A stretch of 64,000 nucleotides of DNA from an uncultured Lachnospiraceae bacterium (GCA_946549035.1 CAMNQH010000003.1:39060-103059); one strand, 5' to 3'; shown: positions 1 to 9,481, counted from the first letter of the stretch. Notes: generated by a model from the letters alone, not told the origin. A program made the numbers and translations.

Positions 1-146
1 AGGGGGGCATTGCCGTGGCCATACAGTCAGAGCTTGGTATCCCGGTGAAATATATTGGCGTAGGAGAAACCATAGACGATTTACAGAAATTTGATTCCCA
101 GGAATTTGTAAACGCCCTCTTTGACGTAGCACAGGAAGGAGAATGA
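1..146 (+). CDS. ftsY: FtsY, signal recognition particle receptor, C-terminal end (5' truncated by window)
   Basis: Only the last 47 codons are in the window; reading frame begins at base 3 and stops at TGA 144-146. The residues GGIAVAIQSELG, then PVKYIGVGE and a DDLQKF-type stretch, are the conserved end of the SRP-family NG GTPase domain of FtsY, the membrane receptor that docks SRP-ribosome complexes at the translocon. The stop overlaps the start of the next gene in an ATGA arrangement, so ilvA is probably translationally coupled to it. Identification is by recognition of the conserved tail; Ffh is less likely because Ffh continues into an M domain. Confidence 0.85.
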   Translation, partial: GGIAVAIQSELGIPVKYIGVGETIDDLQKFDSQEFVNALFDVAQEGE

Positions 147-1360
147 TCAAAGTGACCTTAGATAAGTTTGAAGAAGCCAGTGAAGTGGTAAAAAGGGTAA
201 CCTCAGAGACAAAGCTTGTTTACAGTGAGTACTGGAGCCGTCAGACCGGCAATAAGATTTATTTAAAGCCGGAGAATATGCAGTATACCGGGGCGTATAA
301 GGTGCGGGGGTCTTATTACAAAATCAGTACCTTATCCGAGGAAGAACGAAAAAAGGGACTGATTACCGCATCGGCAGGGAATCATGCCCAGGGCGTCGCT
401 TACGCGGCTCAGCAGTTTGGGGCGAAGGCGACCATTGTGATGCCTACCTCCACGCCCTTGATTAAAGTCAACCGTACCAAAAGCTATGGGGCAAAGGTAG
501 TGCTTCACGGGGAAGTGTATGACGAAGCTTGCCAGAAAGCCTATGAACTGGCGGAGAAAAACGGATACACCTTTATTCATCCCTTCGACGATTTGGACGT
601 GGCCACCGGACAGGGGACGGTTGCTATGGAGATTTTCAAGGATTTGCCTTTGGTGGAATATATTCTGGTGCCCATAGGGGGCGGCGGGCTGGCGGCAGGC
701 GTTGCAACCTTAGCCAAGCAGCTAAATCCCAAGATTAAGGTGATCGGCGTGGAACCTGCCGGGGCAAGCTGTATGAAAGCTTCCCTGGAGGCTGGAAAAG
801 TGGTGACGCTTCCCAACGTGAATACCATTGCGGACGGCACGGCGGTAAAAACGCCGGGAGAGAAGATTTTTCCTTACATCCAGAAAAATCTGGACGACAT
901 TATTTCTGTCAAGGACGACGATTTGATCGTTACGTTTTTGGATATGGTAGAGAATCATAAAATGGTGGTAGAGAATTCCGGGCTTTTGACTGTGGCGGCG
1001 CTGCGTCAGTTAAAGGTAAAGGGCAAACGGATTGCCGCCATTTTAAGCGGCGGCAATATGGATGTGATTACCATGTCCTCCGTCGTACAACAGGGGCTGA
1101 TTTTCAGAAACCGTATTTTTACAGTATCGGTATTACTGCCGGATAAGCCAGGAGAACTCTGCAAGATTACTGGAATTATTGCCAAAGAGCAGGGCAATGT
1201 GATTAAGCTGGATCATAACCAGTTTATCAATACCAACCGAAGCTCGGCGGTAGAGCTGCGCATTACCCTGGAAGCCTTTGGCCTGGAGCATAAAGAACAG
1301 ATCATCCGTGTGCTGGATCAGAACGGATACCGGCCCAAGGTGGTACAAACAAACTTGTAG
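143..1360 (+). CDS. ilvA: Threonine ammonia-lyase (threonine dehydratase) with C-terminal ACT domain
   Basis: A 405-residue PLP enzyme that deaminates threonine to 2-oxobutyrate, the first step to isoleucine (or a catabolic route). The PLP lysine lies in TGAYKVRGSY (about Lys53), the phosphate-binding loop is GGGGLAAG near residue 176, and SGGN near residue 313 completes the fold-type II pattern. Residues about 330-405 (VLLPDKPGEL onward) form one ACT domain. The single short regulatory domain is the layout of the roughly 400-residue clostridial form rather than the two-ACT E. coli IlvA. Start overlaps the ftsY stop by four bases. With ilvB, ilvN and ilvE at 57-61 kb the window holds several isoleucine/valine steps. 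The biosynthetic versus catabolic (TdcB-like) role is not settled. Confidence 0.9.
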   Translation: MIKVTLDKFEEASEVVKRVTSETKLVYSEYWSRQTGNKIYLKPENMQYTGAYKVRGSYYKISTLSEEERKKGLITASAGNHAQGVAYAAQQFGAKATIVMPTSTPLIKVNRTKSYGAKVVLHGEVYDEACQKAYELAEKNGYTFIHPFDDLDVATGQGTVAMEIFKDLPLVEYILVPIGGGGLAAGVATLAKQLNPKIKVIGVEPAGASCMKASLEAGKVVTLPNVNTIADGTAVKTPGEKIFPYIQKNLDDIISVKDDDLIVTFLDMVENHKMVVENSGLLTVAALRQLKVKGKRIAAILSGGNMDVITMSSVVQQGLIFRNRIFTVSVLLPDKPGELCKITGIIAKEQGNVIKLDHNQFINTNRSSAVELRITLEAFGLEHKEQIIRVLDQNGYRPKVVQTNL

Positions 1361-1389
1361 CATATAACAAGGACGCGGGCCCTGCTGAT

Positions 1390-3213
1390 TTAGAGATGGT
1401 ATCGTTCCATCCAGTAATCGATCTGCAGCAGATAGGCAATCATCTGGGGGCCGGCCATCAGCTGGCCGTACCAGGGCCTGCCATAGTCCTTGGGACTGTC
1501 CAGAAAGGCTGTCACTTTCTGTTTATCTACGATTTCCAGAAGGGGAGAATGTTTTTGGTCTAATATCATGCGAAGACGTTCTCCTAACAGCGTTTCATAC
1601 CCCGTATCGTAGGTTTTGGGATACGGGCTTTTTTTGCGGAACAACACTTCTTTGGGGAGATATTCTTTGCCTGCTTCCACCAGAAGATTTTTTGGGACGC
1701 CGTTTTTGCATTTCATTTCCCAGGGGACGTTGTAGACGTATTCCAGTATCCGGTAATCTGCATAAGGAACCCTGGCTTCTAGGCCGCAGTACATACTGGT
1801 GCGGTCCATGCGGTTCAGTAAGGTGGCCATAAACCAACGGATATTCAGCCATGAAATTTCCCGGCGGCGGGCTTCCTTAGGAGCTTCTTTTGCGAGACGG
1901 GGCGTCTGGGCCAGAGAGGTGCAATATGCGTCTTTGGCGTATTCTTCAATATGGTTCTCCCGAAGAAAATCTTCTCGCAGCAGGCAGGTACGGGCGTTCA
2001 TATCCCAGCTCCAGGGAAAATGATCTTTTTGCCATAATTCTTCTTTGTGGAACCAGGGATAGCCGCCGAAAATCTCATCGGCGCACTCCCCGGTAAGGGT
2101 CACACGGGTGGTTTTTGCCACCTGAGAACAGAAGTACAGCATGGAGGATTCCACATCCGCCATACAGGGAAGGTCCCGGGCAATCACGGCGTCCAAAAGA
2201 CAGTCCGCCTGACGGCGGCTTTCGCATTCCAGGTAGGTATGGCTGCTGTCTATGTGAGAAACCATAAGATCTACAAAGGGCCGGTCCTGGGTGGGCTGAA
2301 AATCGTTGGGCTTGAAATTTTTTGTATTTCCCACAAAGTCGAAGGAGAAGGTTCTGAGATTTTCTCCTGTTTCCTTCAGCTTGCGGCTGCAGATAGCGGA
2401 CACAAGGCTGCTGTCCAGTCCTCCGGATAAAAAGGTGCAGATAGGAACGTCAGATACCATCTGGCGGCTTACGCTGTCGGTAACTAGATAAGATACGGTT
2501 TCTATGGTTTTTTGATAAGTATCTTCATGAGGACGGGCAAAGAGCTCCCAATAGCAGCAGTCTTTAAAGCCTCCAGGGGAGAGCAGGAGGAAATGCCCGG
2601 GAAGAACCTCCTTCATATTCGAAAATACGCCGTGGCCCGGGGTCCGGGCGGGACCAAGGCCCAGCACCTCCCCCCAGCTTTCTTCATTCAGCCTGGGACG
2701 GATCCCATAGGCGAATAAGGCTTTTGGCTCGGAGCCAAATACGAAAGCATCCTCCGTTTTCTGGTAAAAGAGAGGCTTTACGCCCAAATGATCCCGGGCC
2801 AGCAGCAGGGTGTCCTTGCGGGAGTCATATAGTGCGATGGCAAATATGCCGTTGAGCCGCCGGATAAAATCACAGCCATAGGCCAGATAGCCGTTTAAAA
2901 TGATTTCCGTATCGCAGCTGGTATCAAAAGGAAGGGAAGTATCCGCCAGCATACGGCGAAGCTCCTGGCCGTTGTAAATCTCACCGTTATAAGAAATGGC
3001 GCATCCGTCCCGGCACATAGGCTGAGACCCGTGTATGGGATCAATGATGGCCAGCCTGGTATGTGCCAGGCCGCAGTGGCGAAACAGCTGAAGGCCATTG
3101 TCGTTGGGGCCCCGGCGCAGCAAGCTGTCTTTCATTTTAGTGAGCTTGATGCTGTAAGCAGGGTCGTTGGTGTAATCAAATTGGGTTTGATAAAATCCGG
3201 CGATACCGCACAT
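1390..3213 (-). CDS. asnB: Asparagine synthase (glutamine-hydrolysing)
   Basis: A 607-residue cytosolic enzyme making asparagine from aspartate, ATP and glutamine. The protein starts MCGIAGF, so Cys2 is the amidotransferase nucleophile; the glutaminase domain (about 1-210) carries RGPNDNG and SYNGEIYN. The synthetase domain carries the PP-loop LSGGLDSS near residue 265 and a GECADEIFGGY motif. A strong GGAGG site precedes the start. It lies 34 bases downstream of dpaB on the same strand, so it may be the last gene of a dpaA-dpaB-asnB unit; no terminator is visible between them. Length and motifs are normal for the family. Confidence 0.95.
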   Translation of the reverse strand: MCGIAGFYQTQFDYTNDPAYSIKLTKMKDSLLRRGPNDNGLQLFRHCGLAHTRLAIIDPIHGSQPMCRDGCAISYNGEIYNGQELRRMLADTSLPFDTSCDTEIILNGYLAYGCDFIRRLNGIFAIALYDSRKDTLLLARDHLGVKPLFYQKTEDAFVFGSEPKALFAYGIRPRLNEESWGEVLGLGPARTPGHGVFSNMKEVLPGHFLLLSPGGFKDCCYWELFARPHEDTYQKTIETVSYLVTDSVSRQMVSDVPICTFLSGGLDSSLVSAICSRKLKETGENLRTFSFDFVGNTKNFKPNDFQPTQDRPFVDLMVSHIDSSHTYLECESRRQADCLLDAVIARDLPCMADVESSMLYFCSQVAKTTRVTLTGECADEIFGGYPWFHKEELWQKDHFPWSWDMNARTCLLREDFLRENHIEEYAKDAYCTSLAQTPRLAKEAPKEARRREISWLNIRWFMATLLNRMDRTSMYCGLEARVPYADYRILEYVYNVPWEMKCKNGVPKNLLVEAGKEYLPKEVLFRKKSPYPKTYDTGYETLLGERLRMILDQKHSPLLEIVDKQKVTAFLDSPKDYGRPWYGQLMAGPQMIAYLLQIDYWMERYHL

Positions 3214-3247
3214 AATAAATCCTCCCTGGTGGTTTTAAATAATTTTT

Positions 3248-3874
3248 TTATTGTCTGGCGTCGAAAGCCCCTGATTCTGGGGGACAATGGCTGACGATCA
3301 CAGGCTGAATCTGACTGTAGGAAAGGGCCTTTCTGATGGTGTCCGGCAGAAGATCCACATGAGCTACCATGGAATTTGGCTTCGCCTGGTAATTGTCCTG
3401 TCCGAAAGGCACGAAATAAATATTTTTTGTATTTAAAAGGATACCGATGTTTTTCAGATTCATGCCCAGGGCGTCGTTGGTGGATAAGGAGATGACAAGA
3501 GGCTTGTTATTTCTCAAATGGGATTTGGCTGCCATCAATACCGGGGTGTCTGAGATGCCGTTGGCAAGCTTGGATAAGGTGTTCCCGGTACAGGGGGCGA
3601 TTACTAAAATGTCCAGCATGGATTTGGGACCGATGGGTTCCGCGCCTGGAATCGTAAGAATTGGATCCCGCCCGGTCACTTCTTTGGCCTTTGCCAGGAA
3701 TTCGCTGCTGTCGCCGAATCGGGAATCAATTTCGGCGGCATGGTTGGAAAAAATAGGATATAAATCGGCGCCTGTTTCGGCAAGGGCTTTTATGGCTTCA
3801 AATATTTTGGCATAGGTGCAGAAGGAACCGGTAAACGCGATTCCGATTTTTATTCCGTTAAAATCATAATCCAT
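3248..3874 (-). CDS. dpaB: Dipicolinate synthase subunit B
   Basis: A 208-residue flavoprotein-like subunit (SpoVFB family) of dipicolinate synthase, which oxidises dihydroxy-tetrahydrodipicolinate to the dipicolinic acid stored in spores. The N-terminal GIAFTGSFCTYAK and the central APCTGNTLSKLANGI match the family's flavodoxin-like nucleotide loop. The gene overlaps the 3' end of dpaA by 11 bases, the usual coupled arrangement, and has an AAAGGA-type site. Known family role is in the mother cell during sporulation; no sporulation promoter could be assigned with confidence. Its presence indicates a spore-forming host. Confidence 0.93.
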   Translation of the reverse strand: MDYDFNGIKIGIAFTGSFCTYAKIFEAIKALAETGADLYPIFSNHAAEIDSRFGDSSEFLAKAKEVTGRDPILTIPGAEPIGPKSMLDILVIAPCTGNTLSKLANGISDTPVLMAAKSHLRNNKPLVISLSTNDALGMNLKNIGILLNTKNIYFVPFGQDNYQAKPNSMVAHVDLLPDTIRKALSYSQIQPVIVSHCPPESGAFDARQ

Positions 3875-4739
3875 ATGACAACATCCTTTCTGAAATAGCG
3901 GCTCCCAGAGCCTCTCCCGCCGTTTGAGGCATTACACGCCCCGGGATACCGGGACAGCGAAAGAGCCGAAGATTTTTTTGGGCGGCGGTTTCTTCGCGGA
4001 ATCCGTAGGGAGCGGACGCGATATCAAAAAGGATGCAGTCTGGAGATAGAAGTGAAAGCGCATCGTCATTCAGGACAGGGCCGCATACGGTGTTGACGAT
4101 CAGATCAAGCTTTGGAAGATATCCTAATAATTCCCCGGGAGTTACAGGCGTATGTCCTTGGGATTTCCCCAGGGCAAGGATTTCTTCCTTGCAGTCGTAG
4201 ACATAAATGTTCATAGAAAAGCCTGTAAGCAGTTTTTCAATTTCCTGGGCGCAGCGTCCGTAACCAAGAAATAACAAACTGCGGTTTTTCAGGGAGAAGG
4301 GAGTATTTGCAATCAGATAGGACAGAAAGCCTTCTCCGGTCAAAGCTGCATTTTTACGGATAAATCCTTCTTCTTTCATCAGATCCCACACCGGGATTTG
4401 AGCGGCGGCGCAGGAAGCGACAAACTCTTTTTGAAATCCGCCTCCCACCAGAATCTGTCCTGGCCGCAGTGCATCTATCAGATCATGAAAGAAAAGGGGG
4501 TCCTTCCCGCCGGCGTTTAGATGGACGCCGTCTTTGGAGAATGGCACAGGCCCCAGCACCAGCCTGGCCTGAGATAGGGCATAGGGAAGCTGGCGGGAGA
4601 TGGGAATCCCATCTCCATGGGAAAAAGGAAAAGGCACGGTGCCGAAACAAATCACATCATGCCCCAGGTTATGCATATATTCAGCCAGATAGCACTGGCG
4701 GAGATCTCCTCCTAATATCGTCATGGAAGTTAAAAACAT
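3864..4739 (-). CDS. dpaA: Dipicolinate synthase subunit A
   Basis: About 291 residues, SpoVFA family, a dinucleotide-binding subunit with MTILGGDLRQ at the N-terminus and a second Rossmann motif (LFLGYGRCAQEI) near residue 165. It works with DpaB to form dipicolinic acid. The frame is open from a TTG at 4754. I chose the ATG at 4739 because a GGAG lies nine bases before it; the ATG at 4724 (MTILGG) is another candidate. First gene of the reverse-strand dpaA-dpaB-(asnB) group, divergent from the acyltransferase at 4896 across about 155 bases. Confidence 0.9.
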   Translation of the reverse strand: MFLTSMTILGGDLRQCYLAEYMHNLGHDVICFGTVPFPFSHGDGIPISRQLPYALSQARLVLGPVPFSKDGVHLNAGGKDPLFFHDLIDALRPGQILVGGGFQKEFVASCAAAQIPVWDLMKEEGFIRKNAALTGEGFLSYLIANTPFSLKNRSLLFLGYGRCAQEIEKLLTGFSMNIYVYDCKEEILALGKSQGHTPVTPGELLGYLPKLDLIVNTVCGPVLNDDALSLLSPDCILFDIASAPYGFREETAAQKNLRLFRCPGIPGRVMPQTAGEALGAAISERMLSYGL

Positions 4740-4895
4740 TGCTGTCTGCTCCAAAAGGATTTTGCATTCCTGATATCATATGCACCAGGTTCTGAAAATG
4801 TGCATACAACATCCAATTCCTGGAAAAAACGGTTGACACGCCGTAAACTCTGGGAGAAAATAAGATAGGAAACATAAAAACCAGAGGAATCAAAC

Positions 4896-6182
4896 ATGGG
4901 AAAACGAGAAAGTGAAATCAAATGGGATAAGCTGGACAATACGGCTCACTTATTTCCGGTGATTGCCGGGGAGAGCATGAGCAATGTGTACCGCATTTCC
5001 GTGACTTTAAATGAAAAGATTTTGCCTGGATACCTTCAGGAGGCCCTGGATAAAGTGCTGCCCTGGTTTGAGGTATTTAAGGTACGGCTTCGAAAGGGCG
5101 TTTTTTGGTATTACTTTGAGGATAATAAGAAGCCTGCGCCCAGAGTGGAGGAGGAGCGTACGTATCCCAATCAGTTTATTGCCCCCAACAAGAACAATAA
5201 TTATTTGTTTCGGGTCAGCTACTATCAGTGCCGGATTAATTTGGAGGTATTTCATGTGCTTACCGACGGCATGGGAGGCATTAATTTTTTACGGGAGCTG
5301 ACGTATCAATATCTGAGAATTGCCCACCCCCAGCTTCTTACAGAGGTGGAGGACGCGCTGTGCAGCGATACGTCCCTGAATAAGGAAGACAGTTTTGTAA
5401 AGAATTATAAGAAGAGCCATGCCAAAAGCTATAAAACCAAGCGGGCCTATTTGATTAAGGGAGAAAAATTAAAGCCCTTAGAGCTGGGAATCGTCCACGG
5501 ATATCTCCCGGTGGGACAGCTAAAGGCGGCAGCGAAAAAGCACGGCCTGTCCATCAATGAATATCTGGTGGCGGTATTTATGTTCAGCGTGTATCAAGAG
5601 TGTCTCCACGGAGCGGCTTTTCGCCGTCCCATCAGCGTGGCGGTGCCGGTGAATTTGCGGCCCTATTACCATTCCATTACCACCAAGAATTTTTTTGTGA
5701 TGGTGTCGGCGGTATTTGAACCGGTGAAGGAACACTATACATTTGAAGAGATTGCAGCCATTACGGCGGAGAGCTTAAGAAACCAGATTAATCCCGAGAG
5801 CCTGGAACATATTTTTGCTTACAATGTGTCCAACGAAAAAAATCTGATGCTGCGGGCCGTGCCCTTGTTTCTGAAAAATATTGTGATCAAGTGGGTATAC
5901 CGTACGTCGGCTCTGGCCAATACTTCTACTATTACCAATATCGGATCCATTGGCATCCGGGAAGAATACCGGCCTTATATCAAAGGCTTCCATGCATTTT
6001 TGTCCATGTCCAAAGGACAGAGTATCAAAGGGTGTATCTGCTCTTACGAGGACACTTTAGTGTTTACCTTTAGCTCTACCTTGACGGATGTTTCCGTGCA
6101 GCGGGGATTTTTTCGAAAGCTGGCGGAAGAGGGCGTAGAGGTAGCCATTGAAACGAATGGAGTATATGATGAAACGATGTAA
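4896..6182 (+). CDS. Condensation-domain/alcohol acetyltransferase-like acyltransferase
   Basis: A 428-residue protein of the CoA-dependent acyltransferase fold. The signature HxxxDG is present as HVLTDGMGG near residue 119, and a second half begins around residue 215 as in chloramphenicol acetyltransferase-like and alcohol acetyltransferase enzymes. No membrane segment or signal peptide is visible. A TTGACA at 4833-4838 may be its -35 box, but the -10 is not clear. The gene overlaps the next one by 14 bases, and the three genes 4896-7790 (acyltransferase, zinc-ribbon membrane protein, esterase) look like one operon, suggesting acylation and deacylation of a shared unknown substrate. Substrate cannot be told from sequence. 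Confidence 0.7.
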   Translation: MGKRESEIKWDKLDNTAHLFPVIAGESMSNVYRISVTLNEKILPGYLQEALDKVLPWFEVFKVRLRKGVFWYYFEDNKKPAPRVEEERTYPNQFIAPNKNNNYLFRVSYYQCRINLEVFHVLTDGMGGINFLRELTYQYLRIAHPQLLTEVEDALCSDTSLNKEDSFVKNYKKSHAKSYKTKRAYLIKGEKLKPLELGIVHGYLPVGQLKAAAKKHGLSINEYLVAVFMFSVYQECLHGAAFRRPISVAVPVNLRPYYHSITTKNFFVMVSAVFEPVKEHYTFEEIAAITAESLRNQINPESLEHIFAYNVSNEKNLMLRAVPLFLKNIVIKWVYRTSALANTSTITNIGSIGIREEYRPYIKGFHAFLSMSKGQSIKGCICSYEDTLVFTFSSTLTDVSVQRGFFRKLAEEGVEVAIETNGVYDETM

Positions 6183-6840
6183 AACATGTCAGGTGACCAT
6201 TCTGGATTCCACCGCCGTGTGCCCTCTTTGCCATAGTGTATTGGAGACAGGAGAGGCAAACAAGGAACGGCCGGGAATGTATCCGGATGTAAAAGATGCG
6301 GCCAGAAGGCTGAATTTTGTAGTAAAGCTGTACACGTTTCTGGCGATTGTAATAGAAGCCGGGCTGATTGCCCTGAATTATGCCTTTTATTCCGGCTTGT
6401 GGTGGTCGGCCATCAGCGGTGTGGCAATCCTTTACTTTTATATGACTCTGCGCTATTCCATTCAGAAAAACAGTGGTTATCTGCGGATTATTTTAACTCA
6501 GGTGTTTGCGGCGGTAATACTTGCCGTCGCGGTGGATGTAATTGTGGGATACCGGGGGTGGTCCGTGAACTATGTGGCTCCAGGAGCGATTCTTTTGATG
6601 GATTTGGCGGTGCTGATTTTGATGCTGGTCAATGCGGCTAACTGGCAGAGCTATATTCTGCTGCAGCTTATGACCGTGCTTTTAAGCGGCGTTATGTTGA
6701 TTTTATGGAAGGTTGGAGTGGTCGCTCATCCGGTGGTGGCGGTGGTGGCGTCGGCGTCGTCGGCGGTGATGTTTGTGGGAACTATTATTTTTGGAGACCG
6801 CAGGGCCAAAAATGAATTGAAACGAAGGTTCCATGTATAA
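6169..6840 (+). CDS. DUF6320-type membrane protein with N-terminal zinc ribbon
   Basis: About 223 residues. It opens with a zinc-ribbon, MKRCKTCQ with a second pair CPLC about 12 residues later, followed by about six hydrophobic segments between residues 45 and 210 and a basic tail (DRRAKNELKRRF). I recognise the layout as the DUF6320 family that travels with the preceding acyltransferase; biochemical role unknown. The frame is open from a TTG at 6148, but the ATG at 6169 has a GGAG six bases upstream inside the end of the previous gene. It overlaps both neighbours, which points to translational coupling. Confidence 0.65.
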   Translation: MKRCKTCQVTILDSTAVCPLCHSVLETGEANKERPGMYPDVKDAARRLNFVVKLYTFLAIVIEAGLIALNYAFYSGLWWSAISGVAILYFYMTLRYSIQKNSGYLRIILTQVFAAVILAVAVDVIVGYRGWSVNYVAPGAILLMDLAVLILMLVNAANWQSYILLQLMTVLLSGVMLILWKVGVVAHPVVAVVASASSAVMFVGTIIFGDRRAKNELKRRFHV

Positions 6841-9481
6841 TGAGGAAGTACAGATGAAAAAGAAAGTAACCGGAAGACGAAAAAAAGAATTAGAGAGCAG
6901 TATTCGAGGCTATGTTCTGCGTCAAATGATTGCCCATGTGACCTCCGACCATATCATCGGGAAGAAGATAAAATCAGGGGAAATCCGCAAGAACCTGGTG
7001 GAGCCCAAATGGAAATGCCCTAAGCTCTTTACCATGGAAGAAATTAAGATGCCCCAATTTACCATGGAGCTGTTATCTCCAAAAGAAGGAGCAAGGGAAG
7101 ATTATATCCTGCTGCAGCTGCATGGAGGCGGTTATATCGGAGGGATGCGCAATGCTTACCGCACCTTTGCCTGCCTTTACAGCGAGCTGGGAAAAGGGAT
7201 GAAGGTGCTTACTATTGATTACCGTGTGGCGCCGGAGAATCCCTATCCGGCAGCCTTAGAAGACGCTCTGGCGGCTTACGACTGGCTGAGGGACGCAGGA
7301 TGGGACGAGGGGCAGATTCTTGTAGCGGGAGATTCTGCGGGAGGCGGCCTGGCTTTGGCCTTGTGTATGTATCTAAAGGATCATAAAAGAAAGCTTCCCA
7401 GAGGCATTATCGCCATGTCTCCCTGGACAGATTTGACAGCCGGCGGCCCATCCTATGAGGAAAATTATGAGAAGGATCCTCTGTTTGGCAATACCAGGGA
7501 CAGCTTGATCTACAATAAGGATTATATTGGGGAGCATGACCCCAAAAATCCTTATATCTCTCCGTTATTTGGAGATTTTACTGGGTTTCCTCCCATGCTT
7601 TTGCAGGTGGGTTCTATAGAGATGCTCTTAAGCGATTCCGTGTCGGTGGCCGAGAAGGCTAAGGCGGCGGGCGTGAAGGTAAAGCTGACCGTCTATGAGG
7701 GAATGTTTCATATTTTCCAAATGGCGTTAAAGCTTTTGCCGGAATCCCGGGCGGCCTGGGTGGAAATCGAACGTTTTTTAAAATTTATATGTAGAAAGGA
7801 ACATAAATCAATGAAATTTTCAGAGATGCCTTATGAAAGGCTGGACATTGAGGATGCAAAAAAGCGGTATCAGGAGTTGACGACGCGTCTGAAAGAGGCG
7901 AAAAGCGGTGAGGAGCAATGGGCTGTTCATCAGGATTATTACAAATTGATGGATGAGATCGAGACCTATGAGAATATAGCCTCAATACGTCATGATATTG
8001 ATACCACGGATGAATTTTATGAGAAAGAACAAGAATATTACGATGAAGTCCTTCCTATTTTGGATCAATATCGGGTAGAATATCAAAAGGAGCTGTTTGC
8101 ATCTCCGTACAGGGAGTATTTAGAACAACAGATCGGGCCCGTGGCTTTTAAGAATATGGAGCTGTCGTTTAAAGCCTTTGACGAATCACTGGTTCCTTTG
8201 ATGCAGGAAGAGAACGCCTTAACCACCCGGTATGGGAAGGTAATTGCCACTGCGAAGATTCCCTTTGAAGGAGAGGTATACAATCTTTCCCTGATGCGGA
8301 AATTTTTAACAGACAGCGACCGCAGTGTAAGACGCAGGGCCTGGAAAGCAGTCAGCGACTATTTCCTAAGTGTAACGGAGGAGCTGGATGAGATTTATGA
8401 CAAGCTGGTGAAGAACCGGACGCAGCAGGCCAAGATGCTGGGATATGAAAATTTTGTGGAGTTGGGTTATTACCGCATGAACCGCAACAGCTATGGAAGA
8501 GAAGAGGTGGAGTACTTCCGCAAACAAGTAAAGGAATATTTTGTTCCTTTCGCCAGCAGGATTCATGAACGCAGAAGAGCCAGGATTGGAGTGGAAAAAC
8601 TGTCTTATGTAGATCAGGATGTGTATTTTAAAGGAGGCAATCCGGATCCTGTGGGAACGCCGGAGGAAATTATGGCGGCGGGCCAGAAGATGTATGGGGA
8701 GCTATCTCCCGAGACGAAGGAATTTTTTGACTTTATGCAGGAAAATCAGCTTTTTGATGTGTTAGGCAGAAAAACCAAGCGTCAGGGCGGTTATATGACC
8801 TATATTCCGCTTTTTGAATCTCCCTTTATTTTTGCGAATTTCAATGGGACAAGCTCCGATGTGGATGTGATTACCCATGAATGCGGCCATGCATTTCAAG
8901 GGTATGTGGTACGGAAAGAAAAAGTGCGGGAGCACCGTGATATTACCATGGAGACGGCGGAGATTCATTCCATGTCCATGGAATACTTTACTTATGGCTG
9001 GATGAAGGAGTTCTTTGGGGAGCGGATGGGAGATTATCTGGCGATGCACCTGGAGGATTCCGCAGCCTTCTTACCCTACGGGTGTATGGTGGACGAATTC
9101 CAGCACATTGTATATGAGAATCCGGATATGACCCCGGCCCAGCGGAAAGAAGCCTGGATAGAATTGGAGCATGTATACCGTCCATATCTGGACTATGAGG
9201 AGGATCCCTTCTTTGGAGCCGGAGGATGGTGGCAGAAGCAGTCTCATATTTTCCAGTGTCCTTTCTATTATATTGATTATTGTCTTGCTTCTATCTGCGC
9301 CATGCAGTATAAGAAAATGATGGATGAAGACTTTGAAAAAGCCTGGGAAAGCTATCTGAAGCTGTGCCGGCTATCCGCCCAAAAATTCTACGTGCCTATG
9401 CTTCAGGAGGTAGGGCTTAACAGTCCCTTTGCAGAGGGCTGTGTGAAGGACATTGTGGAGCACTTTGAAAAACAGTTGTAA
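6833..9481 (+). CDS. In-frame fusion: HSL-type alpha/beta hydrolase + M3 family oligoendopeptidase (PepF-like)
   Basis: One open frame of 882 residues holding two complete enzymes. Residues 1 to about 320 are a hormone-sensitive-lipase-type esterase: oxyanion HGGGYIGG, nucleophile GDSAGGG, aspartate near GSIEMLLSD and histidine in YEGMFHIF. From Met327 (ATG 7811) a full-length M3 metallopeptidase of 556 residues follows, with zinc motif HECGH in VITHECGHAFQGY and the usual C-terminal YRPYLDYEED region. The join contains a relic AAAGGA ribosome site ten bases before ATG 7811 and a T6 run at 7774-7779. A one-base change there would restore stops and give two genes. An alternative start for the first half is ATG 6854. 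In related gene clusters the esterase goes with the upstream acyltransferase pair. Confidence 0.8.
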   Translation: MYNEEVQMKKKVTGRRKKELESSIRGYVLRQMIAHVTSDHIIGKKIKSGEIRKNLVEPKWKCPKLFTMEEIKMPQFTMELLSPKEGAREDYILLQLHGGGYIGGMRNAYRTFACLYSELGKGMKVLTIDYRVAPENPYPAALEDALAAYDWLRDAGWDEGQILVAGDSAGGGLALALCMYLKDHKRKLPRGIIAMSPWTDLTAGGPSYEENYEKDPLFGNTRDSLIYNKDYIGEHDPKNPYISPLFGDFTGFPPMLLQVGSIEMLLSDSVSVAEKAKAAGVKVKLTVYEGMFHIFQMALKLLPESRAAWVEIERFLKFICRKEHKSMKFSEMPYERLDIEDAKKRYQELTTRLKEAKSGEEQWAVHQDYYKLMDEIETYENIASIRHDIDTTDEFYEKEQEYYDEVLPILDQYRVEYQKELFASPYREYLEQQIGPVAFKNMELSFKAFDESLVPLMQEENALTTRYGKVIATAKIPFEGEVYNLSLMRKFLTDSDRSVRRRAWKAVSDYFLSVTEELDEIYDKLVKNRTQQAKMLGYENFVELGYYRMNRNSYGREEVEYFRKQVKEYFVPFASRIHERRRARIGVEKLSYVDQDVYFKGGNPDPVGTPEEIMAAGQKMYGELSPETKEFFDFMQENQLFDVLGRKTKRQGGYMTYIPLFESPFIFANFNGTSSDVDVITHECGHAFQGYVVRKEKVREHRDITMETAEIHSMSMEYFTYGWMKEFFGERMGDYLAMHLEDSAAFLPYGCMVDEFQHIVYENPDMTPAQRKEAWIELEHVYRPYLDYEEDPFFGAGGWWQKQSHIFQCPFYYIDYCLASICAMQYKKMMDEDFEKAWESYLKLCRLSAQKFYVPMLQEVGLNSPFAEGCVKDIVEHFEKQL

